From CAWJFP01 sp963842155 (GTDB taxonomy: Bacteria > Pseudomonadota > Alphaproteobacteria > JACZXZ01), in NCBI GenBank assembly GCA_963842155.1, contig CAWJFP010000018.1:1-44277 (forward strand): DNA of 44,277 bases, in the 5' to 3' direction. Of the stretch, positions 10,495 through 18,773 are shown piece by piece. The notes beneath the pieces were generated by a model. The model saw nothing but the letters and a program-made list of their open reading frames with translations, was not told the origin of the DNA and ran no database searches. The number at the start of each line of letters is the position of its first letter. Within the stretch, counting starts at the first letter, position 1. Made by a program: the position numbers and the translations under genes.

Positions 10495-11118
10495 ATGCGC
10501 CAGACCACGAGCGAGCGTCCGGCCTCGATCGGCCGCCAGGCCACCATCGAGCGCAAGACGCGCGAGACCGACATCGCCGCCATCGTGCGCCTCGACGGCG
10601 CCGGGCGCTATCAGGTGGCGACCGGCATCCCCTTTCTCGACCATATGCTCGAGCAGCTCTCGCGCCACAGCCTGATCGACCTCGAGCTCAACGCCAAGGG
10701 CGACCTCCATATCGATTTCCACCATACGACGGAGGATACCGGCATCGTCATCGGCCAGGCCGTGAGCAAGGCGCTGGGCGACCGGCGCGGCATCATGCGC
10801 TACGGTTCGGCGCTCATCCCCATGGACGAGACCTTGACCCGCGTGGCGCTCGACGCCTCGAACCGGCCCTACCTCGTCTGGAAGGTGGCCTTCACGCGCC
10901 AGAAGCTCGGCGATTTCGATACCGAGCTGTTCAAGGAATGGTTCCAGGCCTTCGCCCAGCATGCCGGCGTGACGCTGCATATCGAGAACATCTACGGCGA
11001 CAACAGCCACCATATCGTCGAGTCCTGCTTCAAGGGGCTGGCGCGGGCGCTGCGCCAGGCCGTCGAGCTCGATCCTCGCCAGGCCGGCGCCGTGCCCTCG
11101 ACCAAGGGCAGTCTCTGA
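10495..11118 (+). CDS. hisB: Imidazoleglycerol-phosphate dehydratase
   Basis: A 207-residue monofunctional HisB, the Mn-dependent dehydratase of histidine synthesis (imidazole glycerol phosphate to imidazole acetol phosphate). Signatures seen are FLDHMLEQLSRHSLIDL, the metal-binding HHTTEDTGI, RYGSALIPMDE and the C-terminal GDNSHHIVESCFK. The ATG at 10495 has an AAGGAG site at 10483-10488; the upstream in-phase extension is not conserved. It is the first gene of a hisB-hisH-hisA-hisF-hisE run. Confidence 0.97.
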   Translation: MRQTTSERPASIGRQATIERKTRETDIAAIVRLDGAGRYQVATGIPFLDHMLEQLSRHSLIDLELNAKGDLHIDFHHTTEDTGIVIGQAVSKALGDRRGIMRYGSALIPMDETLTRVALDASNRPYLVWKVAFTRQKLGDFDTELFKEWFQAFAQHAGVTLHIENIYGDNSHHIVESCFKGLARALRQAVELDPRQAGAVPSTKGSL

Positions 11119-11163
11119 GATCGGCTGAGCGCCGGACTACCCGCTGAAGAAAGCGAAAGCAGG

Positions 11164-11805
11164 ATGGACGTCGTCGTCATCGATTACGGCTCCGGCAATC
11201 TGCGCTCGGCCGCCAAGGCGGTGGAGCGCGCGGCGGCGGAGTCCGGCTCGCGGCTCAAGGTGAGCGTGGTGTCCGACGCGGCCGCGGTGCGCGCGGCCGA
11301 CCGCATCGTCCTCCCCGGCCAGGGCGCCTTCGGCGATTGCGCGGCGGGCGTCGCCGCCATCCCCGGCTTGCGCGAGGCGCTGGAAGAGGCGGTGATCGAG
11401 AAAGCCAAGCCCTTCCTCGGCATCTGCGTCGGCATGCAGCTTTTGGCGACGCGTGGCGTCGAGCATGGCAGCCATGAGGGCTTCGGCTGGATAGCAGGCG
11501 AGGTCCTGCCCATGACGCCCTCCGACCGCACGCTCAAGATTCCCCATATGGGCTGGAACGATCTCATCGTCGAGCGGGAGCATCCCCTCCTGGCGGGGCT
11601 GCCCTCCGGCACGGACGTCTATTTCGTGCATGGCTTTGCCATGCGCTGCCGCAAGAAGGAGGAGGTGCTGGCCTGCGCCGATTACGGCGGCCCCGTCGTG
11701 GCCGCGGTCGGGCGCGACAATATCGTCGGCACGCAGTTCCATCCCGACAAGAGCCAGGCGGCGGGCTTGAGGCTGATCGCCAATTTCCTCGCCTGGCGGC
11801 CGTGA
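11164..11805 (+). CDS. hisH: Imidazole glycerol phosphate synthase glutaminase subunit HisH
   Basis: A 213-residue class I glutamine amidotransferase that supplies ammonia to HisF. The nucleophile is Cys88 in GICVGMQLL, the oxyanion region is near VLPGQGAFGD, and the catalytic His193 is in QFHPDKSQ. The third triad residue, normally Glu in HPE, is Asp195 here, a conservative but unusual change. The length is normal. It lies 45 bases after hisB and 13 bases before hisA. IGP synthase is a HisF-HisH heterodimer, and hisF follows two genes later. Confidence 0.96.
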   Translation: MDVVVIDYGSGNLRSAAKAVERAAAESGSRLKVSVVSDAAAVRAADRIVLPGQGAFGDCAAGVAAIPGLREALEEAVIEKAKPFLGICVGMQLLATRGVEHGSHEGFGWIAGEVLPMTPSDRTLKIPHMGWNDLIVEREHPLLAGLPSGTDVYFVHGFAMRCRKKEEVLACADYGGPVVAAVGRDNIVGTQFHPDKSQAAGLRLIANFLAWRP

Positions 11806-11818
11806 GGCGGGCCTCGCC

Positions 11819-12544
11819 ATGATCCTCTTCCCCGCCATCGATCTCAAAGGCGGCGCCTGCGTGCGGCTCTTCAAGGGCCGCATGGAGGAGGCGACGGTCT
11901 ATAACGCCGACCCGGCGGCCCAGGCGCGCGCCTTCGAGGCGGCGGGAAGCCGCTGGCTCCATGTCGTCGATCTCGACGGCGCCGTCGCCGGCCGGCCGGT
12001 GAACGAGGCGGCGGTGCGCGCGATCCTCGCTGCCGTGTCCATCCCGCTCCAGCTCGGCGGTGGCATCCGCGATCTCGCGGGCATCGAGCGCTGGCTCGGT
12101 GCAGGGGTCGCGCGCGTCATCCTCGGCACGGCGGCCTTGCGCGATCCGGCGCTGGTGCGCGAGGCCTGCCGGCGCTTTCCCGGGCGCATCCTCCTGGGCA
12201 TCGACGCGCGCGGCGGCAAGGTCGCCGTCGAAGGCTGGGTCGAGACCTCGGAGACCGAAGCGAGCGCGCTCGCGCTTGCCTTCGAGGATGCGGGCGTCGC
12301 CGCCATCGTCTATACCGATATCGAGCGCGACGGCGCGCTCGCCGGGCCGAACCTCGCCGCCACCGCCGCGCTGGCGCGGGCGGTAGCGCTGCCGGTGATC
12401 GCCTCGGGCGGCGTCGCCTCGCTCGCCGATCTGGAGGCCCTCAAGGCGCTCGAGCCCTTGGGCGTGGCGGGCGTCGTCTGCGGCCGCGCGCTCTATGACG
12501 GAAGCCTGCCGCTCGACTCGGCGCTGCGTCTGCTGGCGACATAG
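11819..12544 (+). CDS. hisA: Phosphoribosylformimino-5-aminoimidazole carboxamide ribotide isomerase
   Basis: A 241-residue (beta/alpha)8 barrel that isomerises ProFAR to PRFAR in histidine synthesis. It shows MILFPAIDLKGGACVRL with the first catalytic Asp (Asp8), the phosphate loop QLGGGIRD, YTDIERDGAL with the second catalytic Asp, and the second phosphate loop IASGGVAS. The length fits the family. It lies tightly between hisH and hisF, with three bases between the hisA stop and the hisF start. Confidence 0.96.
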   Translation: MILFPAIDLKGGACVRLFKGRMEEATVYNADPAAQARAFEAAGSRWLHVVDLDGAVAGRPVNEAAVRAILAAVSIPLQLGGGIRDLAGIERWLGAGVARVILGTAALRDPALVREACRRFPGRILLGIDARGGKVAVEGWVETSETEASALALAFEDAGVAAIVYTDIERDGALAGPNLAATAALARAVALPVIASGGVASLADLEALKALEPLGVAGVVCGRALYDGSLPLDSALRLLAT

Positions 12545-12547
12545 TGC

Positions 12548-13330
12548 ATGCTCAAGATCCGCATCATCCCCTGCCTCGACGTGAAGGACGGCCGCACCGT
12601 CAAGGGCGTCAATTTCGTCGGCCTGCGCGACGCGGGCGATCCGGTCGAGCAGGCGCGCCTCTATGACCGCGAAGGCGCGGACGAGCTCTGCTTCCTCGAC
12701 ATCACGGCGAGCAGCGACAATCGCGATACGCTCTACGACGTGGTGCGGGCGACGGCCGAGCAATGCTTCATGCCGCTCACCGTGGGCGGCGGGGTGCGCG
12801 CCAACGAGGATATCCGCAAGCTGCTGCTGGCCGGCGCCGACAAGGTCTCGATCAACACCGCCGCCGTGACGCGGCCCGAGCTGGTGCGCGAGGCGGCGCA
12901 GAAATTCGGCAGCCAATGCGTCGTGGTGGCGATCGACGCCAAGCGCGTCGGCGGGCAGTTCGAGGTCTTCACCCATGGCGGCCGCCAGGCGACCGGCATC
13001 GAGGCGGTGGGCTGGGCCCGACGCATGGTCGAGCTCGGCGCGGGCGAGATCCTGCTCACCTCGATGGACCGCGACGGCACGCGGGCGGGCTTCGACATCC
13101 CGCTCACCCGCGCGATCGCCGACGCGGTCAGCGTGCCCGTGATCGCCTCGGGCGGGGTGGGGACGCTCGAGCATCTCGCCGAGGGCGTGGCGGAGGGCCA
13201 TGCCTCGGCCGTGCTCGCCGCCTCGATCTTCCATTTCGGCGAATTCACCATCCGCCAGGCCAAGGCCCATCTCGCCGCACGCGGCATCCCGGTACGCGAC
13301 GGCAAGCCGGGAGCGCTCGCCGGCAGATGA
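12548..13330 (+). CDS. hisF: Imidazole glycerol phosphate synthase cyclase subunit HisF
   Basis: A 260-residue barrel that condenses PRFAR with HisH-derived ammonia to give imidazole glycerol phosphate and AICAR. MLKIRIIPCLDVKDGRTVKGVNF carries catalytic Asp11. VGGGVRANEDI and the LLTSMDRDGTRAGFD motif with the second catalytic Asp follow, then the phosphate loop IASGGVGTLEHL. Full length and undisrupted. It is three bases downstream of hisA and very likely cotranscribed. Confidence 0.97.
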   Translation: MLKIRIIPCLDVKDGRTVKGVNFVGLRDAGDPVEQARLYDREGADELCFLDITASSDNRDTLYDVVRATAEQCFMPLTVGGGVRANEDIRKLLLAGADKVSINTAAVTRPELVREAAQKFGSQCVVVAIDAKRVGGQFEVFTHGGRQATGIEAVGWARRMVELGAGEILLTSMDRDGTRAGFDIPLTRAIADAVSVPVIASGGVGTLEHLAEGVAEGHASAVLAASIFHFGEFTIRQAKAHLAARGIPVRDGKPGALAGR

Positions 13331-13394
13331 CCGAGGGGCCTGAATCTGCTAGAGCATGAGGCCGCCCGACGGCGCGCGGCATAGGACGAGAGAG

Positions 13395-13730
13395 ATGACG
13401 GACGGCGGCGACAGCGCCATCATTGCCCGGCTCTTCGCGCTCATCGAGAGCCGCAAGGGCGCCGATCCCGCGGTCTCGCGCACGGCTCATCTTTTCCATC
13501 GCGGCACGGCCAAGATCGCGCAGAAGGTGGGGGAGGAGGCGGTCGAGGCGGCGATCGCCGCCGTGGGCGGCTCGCGGGTCGAGCTCATCAACGAGAGCGC
13601 CGATCTGCTCTATCACCTCTTCGTGCTCTGGTCGGCCATGGGCGTGACGCCCGACGACGTCTATGCCGAGCTCCATCGCCGCGAGGGCAGCTCGGGCATC
13701 GAGGAGAAGAAGGCGCGGCCCAAGGAGTAG
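13395..13730 (+). CDS. hisE: Phosphoribosyl-ATP pyrophosphatase
   Basis: A 111-residue all-helical MazG-superfamily hydrolase that converts PR-ATP to PR-AMP, step two of histidine synthesis. It shows SRTAHLFHRGTAKIAQKVGEEAVEAAIAA with the metal-binding EE..E helix, and NESADLLYHLFVLW with the second acidic helix (ExxD). I chose the ATG at 13395, preceded by a GACGAGAGAG purine stretch; an in-phase ATG at 13356 would add 13 unconserved residues. It lies 64 bases after hisF and 8 bases before the HIT gene. Confidence 0.94.
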   Translation: MTDGGDSAIIARLFALIESRKGADPAVSRTAHLFHRGTAKIAQKVGEEAVEAAIAAVGGSRVELINESADLLYHLFVLWSAMGVTPDDVYAELHRREGSSGIEEKKARPKE

Positions 13731-13738
13731 CGGCGGCG

Positions 13739-14107
13739 ATGGCCTACGACGACAAAAATATCTTCGCCCGCATCCTGCGCGGCGAGATCCCCTGCAAGAA
13801 GGTCTATGAGGATGAGCATGTGCTCGCCTTCCACGACATTCGTCCGCAGACCCCCGTCCATATCCTCGTGATCCCCAAGGGCGCCTATGCGAGCCTCGAC
13901 GATTTCGCCGAAAAGGCCTCGGACGCCGAGATCGCCGCACTCCTCCGCGCCACGGGTCGCATCGCGCGCCAGCATGGCGTGGCGGCGAGCGGCTACCGCA
14001 TCCTCGCCAATAGCGGCGCCGACGCGCGGCAAGAGGTGCCGCACTTCCATATCCATATCTTCGGCGGCAAGAAGCTCGGCCGCATGATCAAGCCGGAAGA
14101 CAAGTAG
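13739..14107 (+). CDS. HIT-family nucleotide hydrolase (HinT-like)
   Basis: A 122-residue histidine-triad protein. The active-site motif HFHIHIFGG gives the His-x-His-x-His signature, with KKVYEDEHVLAFHDI and HILVIPK typical of HinT purine-nucleoside phosphoramidases. It closes the histidine operon, eight bases after hisE. The hisE-HIT order recurs in alphaproteobacteria, though a role in histidine synthesis is not established. Confidence 0.93.
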   Translation: MAYDDKNIFARILRGEIPCKKVYEDEHVLAFHDIRPQTPVHILVIPKGAYASLDDFAEKASDAEIAALLRATGRIARQHGVAASGYRILANSGADARQEVPHFHIHIFGGKKLGRMIKPEDK

Positions 14108-14216
14108 CGCGTTCGGCAGGCCGCGGAAATTCGCCTTCGAAAATCCTCGTGGTTCGAGACGCGCGGCTTGCCGTCGCGCCCCGCACCATGAGGATCTGAA
14201 TTTCACAACGCATTGA

Positions 14217-14260
14217 CCTCGTCCTGAGGGGCGGCGTAGCTGACGCCTCGAAGGGCGAGG
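14217..14260. repeat. REP-like palindromic element
   Basis: A 44-base imperfect palindrome starting CCTCGTCCTGAGG and ending GAAGGGCGAGG, with an inner GGCGTAGCTGACGCC palindrome. It sits between the convergent HIT and kup genes. Its form matches the CCTCATCCTGAGG...CCTCGAAGGATGAGG elements that are common between genes in alphaproteobacteria. It may double as a bidirectional transcription end. Confidence 0.55.
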
Positions 14261-14299
14261 GCAACCGCGCCGGCTTTTCCATCGGCGGACTTTCGCGCC

Positions 14300-16195
14300 T
14301 CAGATCTCCGTCTGGCCGCCGAGCTCGATCACGCGGTTGGAGGGGATGCGGAAGAAGTCGGTCGCGTTCAGCATCGTGTTCGACATGAAGATGAAAAGCC
14401 CCTTGCGCCAGCGCGGCAGCTTGGTGCGGTTGGCGGCGGGCACGATCTTCTCGCGGCCGACGAAGACCGAGGTTTCCATCAGGTTGAAATGAAACTGCAT
14501 CGCGCGGCATTGCGCGAGCCAGCGCGGGATGTCGGGCTCCTCCATGAAGCCGTTCTCGATCGAGATGGTGTGGAAATTATGCTCGAGATGGCGGATCTGG
14601 AGCTTCTCCTCGAGCGGCACGCGCGGCGTGTCGCGCGTATGCACCGTCATCAGCACGACGCGCTCATGCAGCACCTTGTTGTGCTTGAGGTTGTGCAGGA
14701 GCGCCGCGGGCACGAGATCGACGTTGCCGGTCATGAAGATCGCCGTGCCGGGCACGCGGATCGGCTTGTCGGGCTGCAGGCGCTTCAAGAAGCTCTCGAC
14801 CGTCATGGCGTCCTTGGCGCGCTGGGCGAGGAGCGCGCGCCGGCCCGACATCCAGGTCGACATGACGATATAGACCGCCGCCGCGACCGCGAGGGGGAAC
14901 CAGCCGCCCTCGATGAACTTGAGCAGATTGGCGACGAAGAAGCTGCCGTCGACCAGCAGGAAGAAGCCAAACAGCGCCACGCAAAGCAGCAGGTTCCAGC
15001 GCAGCACGCCATGCATGTAGATCGCGGCCAGCATGGTGGTGAGAGACATGGTTCCGGTCACCGCGATGCCATAGGCGGCGCCCAGATTGTCCGACGAGCG
15101 GAAGCCGATCACCAGCGCCACAACGGCGACGAGGAGGAAGAGGTTGATCTTGGGCACGAAGACCTGCCCGACCTCTTCGGCCGAGGTATGGCGCACCTCC
15201 AGGCGCGGCAGATAGCCGAGCTGCACCGCCTGGCGCGTCATCGAGAAGGCGCCCGAGATCACCGCCTGCGAGGCGATCACGGTGGCGGCCGAGGCGAGCA
15301 GCACCATGGGATAGATCGCCCAGGATGGCGTCAGGCGGAAGAAGGGGTTCTCGAGCGCGCCCGGATCGCGCAGCAGCAAGGCGCCCTGGCCGAAATAATT
15401 GAGCAGCAACGCGGGGAAGACGAGGCGAAACCAGGCGAGCCGGATCGGCCTGCGGCCGAAATGGCCCATATCGGCGTAGAGCGCCTCGGCGCCCGTCACC
15501 GCCAGCACGACCGCGCCCAAGAGGATAAAGCCCTTGAGCGGGTCCTCGGCCAGGAGGCGGATGCCATAGACCGGATTGAGCGCCGCGAGGATATGGGGAT
15601 GGAGCGCCACCTGCGAGGCGCCGAGCAGCCCGATCACGGCGAACCAGAGCGCCATGACGGGACCGAAGAAATTGCCGACATAATGCGTGCCGGCGCGCTG
15701 CACCACGAAGAGTGCCACGAGCAGCACGACGGTGATCGGCAGCACGTAGGGCTCGAAGAGCGGCGTCGCCACCTTGAGGCCCTCGACCGCGGACAATACC
15801 GAGATGGCGGGCGTGATCACGCCGTCGCCGTAGAAGAGCGAGGCGCCGACGAGGCCGGCGGCGAGAATCCAGCGATGGCGCCGCCCGGTGCGGCTCGTCG
15901 CGCGCAAGGCGAGCGCGGTGAGCGCGAGGATGCCGCCCTCGCCCTGGTTGTCGGCCCGCATGATGACGACGACATATTTGAGCGTGACCGTGACGAAGAG
16001 CGCCCAGGCGATGAGCGAGAGCACGCCGAAGACGGCGCCGCCCGAGACGCCTCCCAGCCCCTCGAAGCATTGCTTCACGGTATAGAGCGGCGAGGTGCCG
16101 ATATCGCCATAAACCACGCCGAGCGCGCCGAAGATGAGGCTTTGCCGCGCCTTATGCATGTCCGCCGGGGCGTCTTGGGCCGCCGCGTGGGTCAT
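14300..16195 (-). CDS. kup: Potassium uptake protein Kup (KUP/HAK/KT family)
   Basis: A 631-residue inner-membrane K+/H+ symporter. The N-terminus has GALGVVYGDIGTSPLYTVK, the family hallmark, and about twelve hydrophobic segments follow through residue 450. FYGDGVITPAISVLSA and GAEALYADMGHFGRRPI are conserved transmembrane-loop motifs. A hydrophilic C-terminal domain of about 170 residues ends in ELGGQTEI. The frame is intact. It is convergent with the histidine operon and downstream of the acyl-CoA dehydrogenase on the same strand, with no obvious functional link. Confidence 0.95.
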   Translation of the reverse strand: MTHAAAQDAPADMHKARQSLIFGALGVVYGDIGTSPLYTVKQCFEGLGGVSGGAVFGVLSLIAWALFVTVTLKYVVVIMRADNQGEGGILALTALALRATSRTGRRHRWILAAGLVGASLFYGDGVITPAISVLSAVEGLKVATPLFEPYVLPITVVLLVALFVVQRAGTHYVGNFFGPVMALWFAVIGLLGASQVALHPHILAALNPVYGIRLLAEDPLKGFILLGAVVLAVTGAEALYADMGHFGRRPIRLAWFRLVFPALLLNYFGQGALLLRDPGALENPFFRLTPSWAIYPMVLLASAATVIASQAVISGAFSMTRQAVQLGYLPRLEVRHTSAEEVGQVFVPKINLFLLVAVVALVIGFRSSDNLGAAYGIAVTGTMSLTTMLAAIYMHGVLRWNLLLCVALFGFFLLVDGSFFVANLLKFIEGGWFPLAVAAAVYIVMSTWMSGRRALLAQRAKDAMTVESFLKRLQPDKPIRVPGTAIFMTGNVDLVPAALLHNLKHNKVLHERVVLMTVHTRDTPRVPLEEKLQIRHLEHNFHTISIENGFMEEPDIPRWLAQCRAMQFHFNLMETSVFVGREKIVPAANRTKLPRWRKGLFIFMSNTMLNATDFFRIPSNRVIELGGQTEI

Positions 16196-16215
16196 CGGGA
16201 AAAACGTCTCTGAGC

Positions 16216-16238
16216 GGGGCCGCCGGATCGGGCCCCGT
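16216..16238 (-). promoter_or_regulatory. GC hairpin just upstream of kup
   Basis: A perfect 7-bp inverted repeat (CGGGGCC / GGCCCCG) with a 9-base loop sits about 20 bases ahead of the kup start and 130 bases after the dehydrogenase stop. On the minus strand a GTTTTTC run follows 10 to 15 bases later. It may be the terminator of the upstream gene or a leader hairpin. Confidence 0.3.
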
Positions 16239-16369
16239 TACGGCGCAACGACCTCAACATATCGCAAGCTCCGCCGCCCTGCGCAAGCGGCGCCTGCAGC
16301 ATAGCGCAAATAAAAATTGTGACCGTTAATGGGCGGGAATGGCGGAAACCGGCGGCTTTCGAGGGGGTC

Positions 16370-17554
16370 TCAAGGCGTCATGCGCTTGGCCACTTCCTCC
16401 AGCATGACCTCGGTGGCGCCGCCGCCGATGGCGTGGACGCGCGCGTCGCGCACCATGCGCTCGATGGCGCTCTCGCGCATATAGCCGATGCCGCCGTGGA
16501 ATTGCTGGCAGTCATACATCACCTGGTTGACCAGCTCGCCGCAATAGGCCTTCACCATCGAGACTTCCTTGACGCAGTCGCGCCCTTGCGCGGCGAGCCA
16601 GGCGGTGTGATAGACGAGCCGCCGTCCGGCCTCGGTCTTGGCGGCAAGCATGGCGAGCCGTTGCCGGATCGCCTGCTTCTCCCATAAGGGCGCGCCGAAG
16701 GCGCGGCGCTGGAGGAGCCAGTCGAGCGTGAGGGCGAGCGCCGCCTGCGCCTCGCCCATCGCCTGCGCCCCCATCACGATGCGCTCGTTCTGGAAATTGC
16801 GCAGGATGGAATGGAAGCCGCGATTCTCCTCGCCCAGCATCGCGTCCGCCGGCAGCCGGCAATCCTCGAAGAACAGCTCCGCCGTGTCGGAGGAAAGCCA
16901 GCCCTGCTTCTCGAGGGCGCGGCCCACCTTGAAGCCCGGCGCGCCCTTCTCGAGGATGAACATCGAGATGCCGTGCCGGGCCGCGCGATCGGTCTTGGCG
17001 GCGACGAAATAGAGATCGGCATGGACGCCGTTGGTGATGTAGATCTTGCTGCCGTCGAGCACCCATCCCTCGCCCGCGCGCCGTGCCGTGGTGCGAATGC
17101 CGGCCACGTCCGAGCCGGCGCCGGGCTCGGTCACCGCGACGGCGCAGATGCGGCGGCCAGCGATGAGGTCAGGCAGATAGCGCCGCAGCTGTTCCGGGCT
17201 GCCCGCGTTGGCGAGATGCGGCGCGGCCATCTCGGCATGCACCAGCGCCGTGACGGCGAAGCCGCCGAAGGTCGAGCGGCCGAGTTCCTCGGCGAGGACG
17301 ACGCTCGCCAGGCAATCCATGGCGCTGCCGCCATAGGCCTCGGGGTAGCGGATGCCGAAGAAGCCGAGCTCGCCCATGCGGCGCAGCACCGCGCGCGGCA
17401 CGGAGCGCGCCTCCTCCCAGGCCGCGGCCTTGGGCTTCACCTCGCTCTCGACGAAGCGGCGGACTTGCGCGCGCAGCAGATGATGCTCCTCGCGCAGATA
17501 AGGATCCTCGGCCTCCTCGCGCCGAGCCTCGTCCGGTGAAATCGCCATCGCCAT
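16370..17554 (-). CDS. Acyl-CoA dehydrogenase family protein
   Basis: A 394-residue flavoprotein that oxidises acyl-CoA to trans-2-enoyl-CoA. It has ACAD domains in order: N-terminal helices (about 22-135), the middle beta domain with AVTEPGAGSDVAGI and ITNG (about 138-232), and the C-terminal helices to the end. The usual C-terminal catalytic Glu (YEGT-type) position reads IGGGATEVM, so it is absent. Glu257 in the NERIVMG helix occupies the alternative position used by isovaleryl-CoA and long-chain dehydrogenases. That suggests a branched or long acyl substrate; the exact one cannot be read. No electron-transfer flavoprotein genes are nearby. Confidence 0.9.
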   Translation of the reverse strand: MAMAISPDEARREEAEDPYLREEHHLLRAQVRRFVESEVKPKAAAWEEARSVPRAVLRRMGELGFFGIRYPEAYGGSAMDCLASVVLAEELGRSTFGGFAVTALVHAEMAAPHLANAGSPEQLRRYLPDLIAGRRICAVAVTEPGAGSDVAGIRTTARRAGEGWVLDGSKIYITNGVHADLYFVAAKTDRAARHGISMFILEKGAPGFKVGRALEKQGWLSSDTAELFFEDCRLPADAMLGEENRGFHSILRNFQNERIVMGAQAMGEAQAALALTLDWLLQRRAFGAPLWEKQAIRQRLAMLAAKTEAGRRLVYHTAWLAAQGRDCVKEVSMVKAYCGELVNQVMYDCQQFHGGIGYMRESAIERMVRDARVHAIGGGATEVMLEEVAKRMTP

Positions 17555-17619
17555 AGTCCCGCCCTCCCTCGCGGCGGAGCTTAGCGGCTCAATGGGGCAG
17601 CCGCCAGCGGCCGGGGGCC

Positions 17620-18759
17620 TCAGGCGCGGCCCGCGTGGCTCGCACGCGCGAGCGCCGCGTCGGGCAGGCGCGTGAGGCGGGCGAGCGAAATCACGAGGCC
17701 GGGCAGGTGTCGCGCGGCGCGCGCGGCGAGGGCTTGCGGCGCGCCTCGGACCAGCGCCAGGGAAAGCGCCGTCGCGAGATAGAGCGGCAAGGCAAGGTCG
17801 CGCGCGAGGCGGGTTTGGTAGGCTTGCGCCGCTTTGCCGGCGAGAAAGAAGGTCGCGGCGAGGCGCGCGCTGTGCAAGGCGATCGACATGCCGTCTCCCG
17901 TGAAGGACGGCATCACCGCCGCCTGGTCGCCGAGCCGCCAGGGACCCTGCGCCTGCCAGCGCAGATGTCCATAGGGGATCGCGGCGACCGCGAGCGGGCG
18001 CGGCGCGATGGCCACGGCATTATCGAGCCGTCGGGCCAGATGCGACGATTCGCCGAGAAGAGCGGCGAGCAGCGCGGGCCAGCTTTGCCCCAGCGCCTCG
18101 AAGCGCCGCTGCCGCACCAGGAGGCAGAGATTGGCGTGCCCGCCGTCGACCGGCTCGAGCCCGGCATAGCCGTCCCGGAACAGGATCAGCTCGACATGAC
18201 GGCCGAGCGACAGCCGTTGCTCCGGCGCCAGGCGGAAATGCTGCTTGAAGGCGAGGAGATCGCCTTGCGGCCCGGCGGGGCGGCGCCAGCCTCGCAGATC
18301 ATGCTTGCCGCTGGCGAGGAAGGCGGCAGCGGCCTCGACCGCCTCGCCATCCTCGAGCCTGGCGCGCCAGCCGCCCTCCGCCGCCTCGAGCGTCATGACG
18401 CGGCGCCCGCGCAGGAGGCTCGCCCCGCAAGCCTCGGCGCGCGCGAGCAGCGCCTCGTCGAGGGCGCGGCGCGACAGGCTCGCGGCGCGGAAGGGCAGCC
18501 GCGTCTCGGCCATGGCATCGCCGACGACGAGCCGCAGCCAGTCGACCGGCACGGCCCCGAGTGCCGCGAGATCGAGCCCCAATTCCTCGAGATAATGCTG
18601 CGCCTCGGGCGAGAGGAACTCGCCGCAGACCTTGTCATGGGCTCCTGCCTCGCGCTCGATCAGCAAGACGCGCTTGCCGGCGGCCGCCAAGCGCGTGGCC
18701 ACGGCGGCGCCGGCGAGCCCGCCGCCTACGATCAAAAGCTCGGCGCGCGGGGCGCTCAT
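17620..18759 (-). CDS. FAD-dependent oxidoreductase (geranylgeranyl-reductase/UbiH-like) partnered with a type III PKS
   Basis: A 379-residue flavoprotein. It has a Rossmann FAD-binding start LLIVGGGLAGAAVATRLAAAG with LIEREAG, then DKVCGEFLSPEA, which recalls geranylgeranyl-reductase-like enzymes (PxxCGE). The second FAD motif, GDQAAVMPSFTGDGMSIAL, lies near residue 280. The ATG at 18759 begins MSAPRAELLIV, 14 bases after the type III PKS stop, so the two are almost certainly cotranscribed. Inference: it oxidises or reduces the polyketide made by the upstream enzyme. The methyltransferase often found in comparable clusters is absent here. Confidence 0.85.
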   Translation of the reverse strand: MSAPRAELLIVGGGLAGAAVATRLAAAGKRVLLIEREAGAHDKVCGEFLSPEAQHYLEELGLDLAALGAVPVDWLRLVVGDAMAETRLPFRAASLSRRALDEALLARAEACGASLLRGRRVMTLEAAEGGWRARLEDGEAVEAAAAFLASGKHDLRGWRRPAGPQGDLLAFKQHFRLAPEQRLSLGRHVELILFRDGYAGLEPVDGGHANLCLLVRQRRFEALGQSWPALLAALLGESSHLARRLDNAVAIAPRPLAVAAIPYGHLRWQAQGPWRLGDQAAVMPSFTGDGMSIALHSARLAATFFLAGKAAQAYQTRLARDLALPLYLATALSLALVRGAPQALAARAARHLPGLVISLARLTRLPDAALARASHAGRA

Positions 18760-18773
18760 GCTGGCTCGCGCGC

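Noticed and set aside
14489..16213. 574-codon plus-strand frame opposite kup
   Set aside because: Composition is Arg/His/Glu-rich as expected for a shadow of a GC-rich gene, and kup is intact and fully conserved on the other strand.
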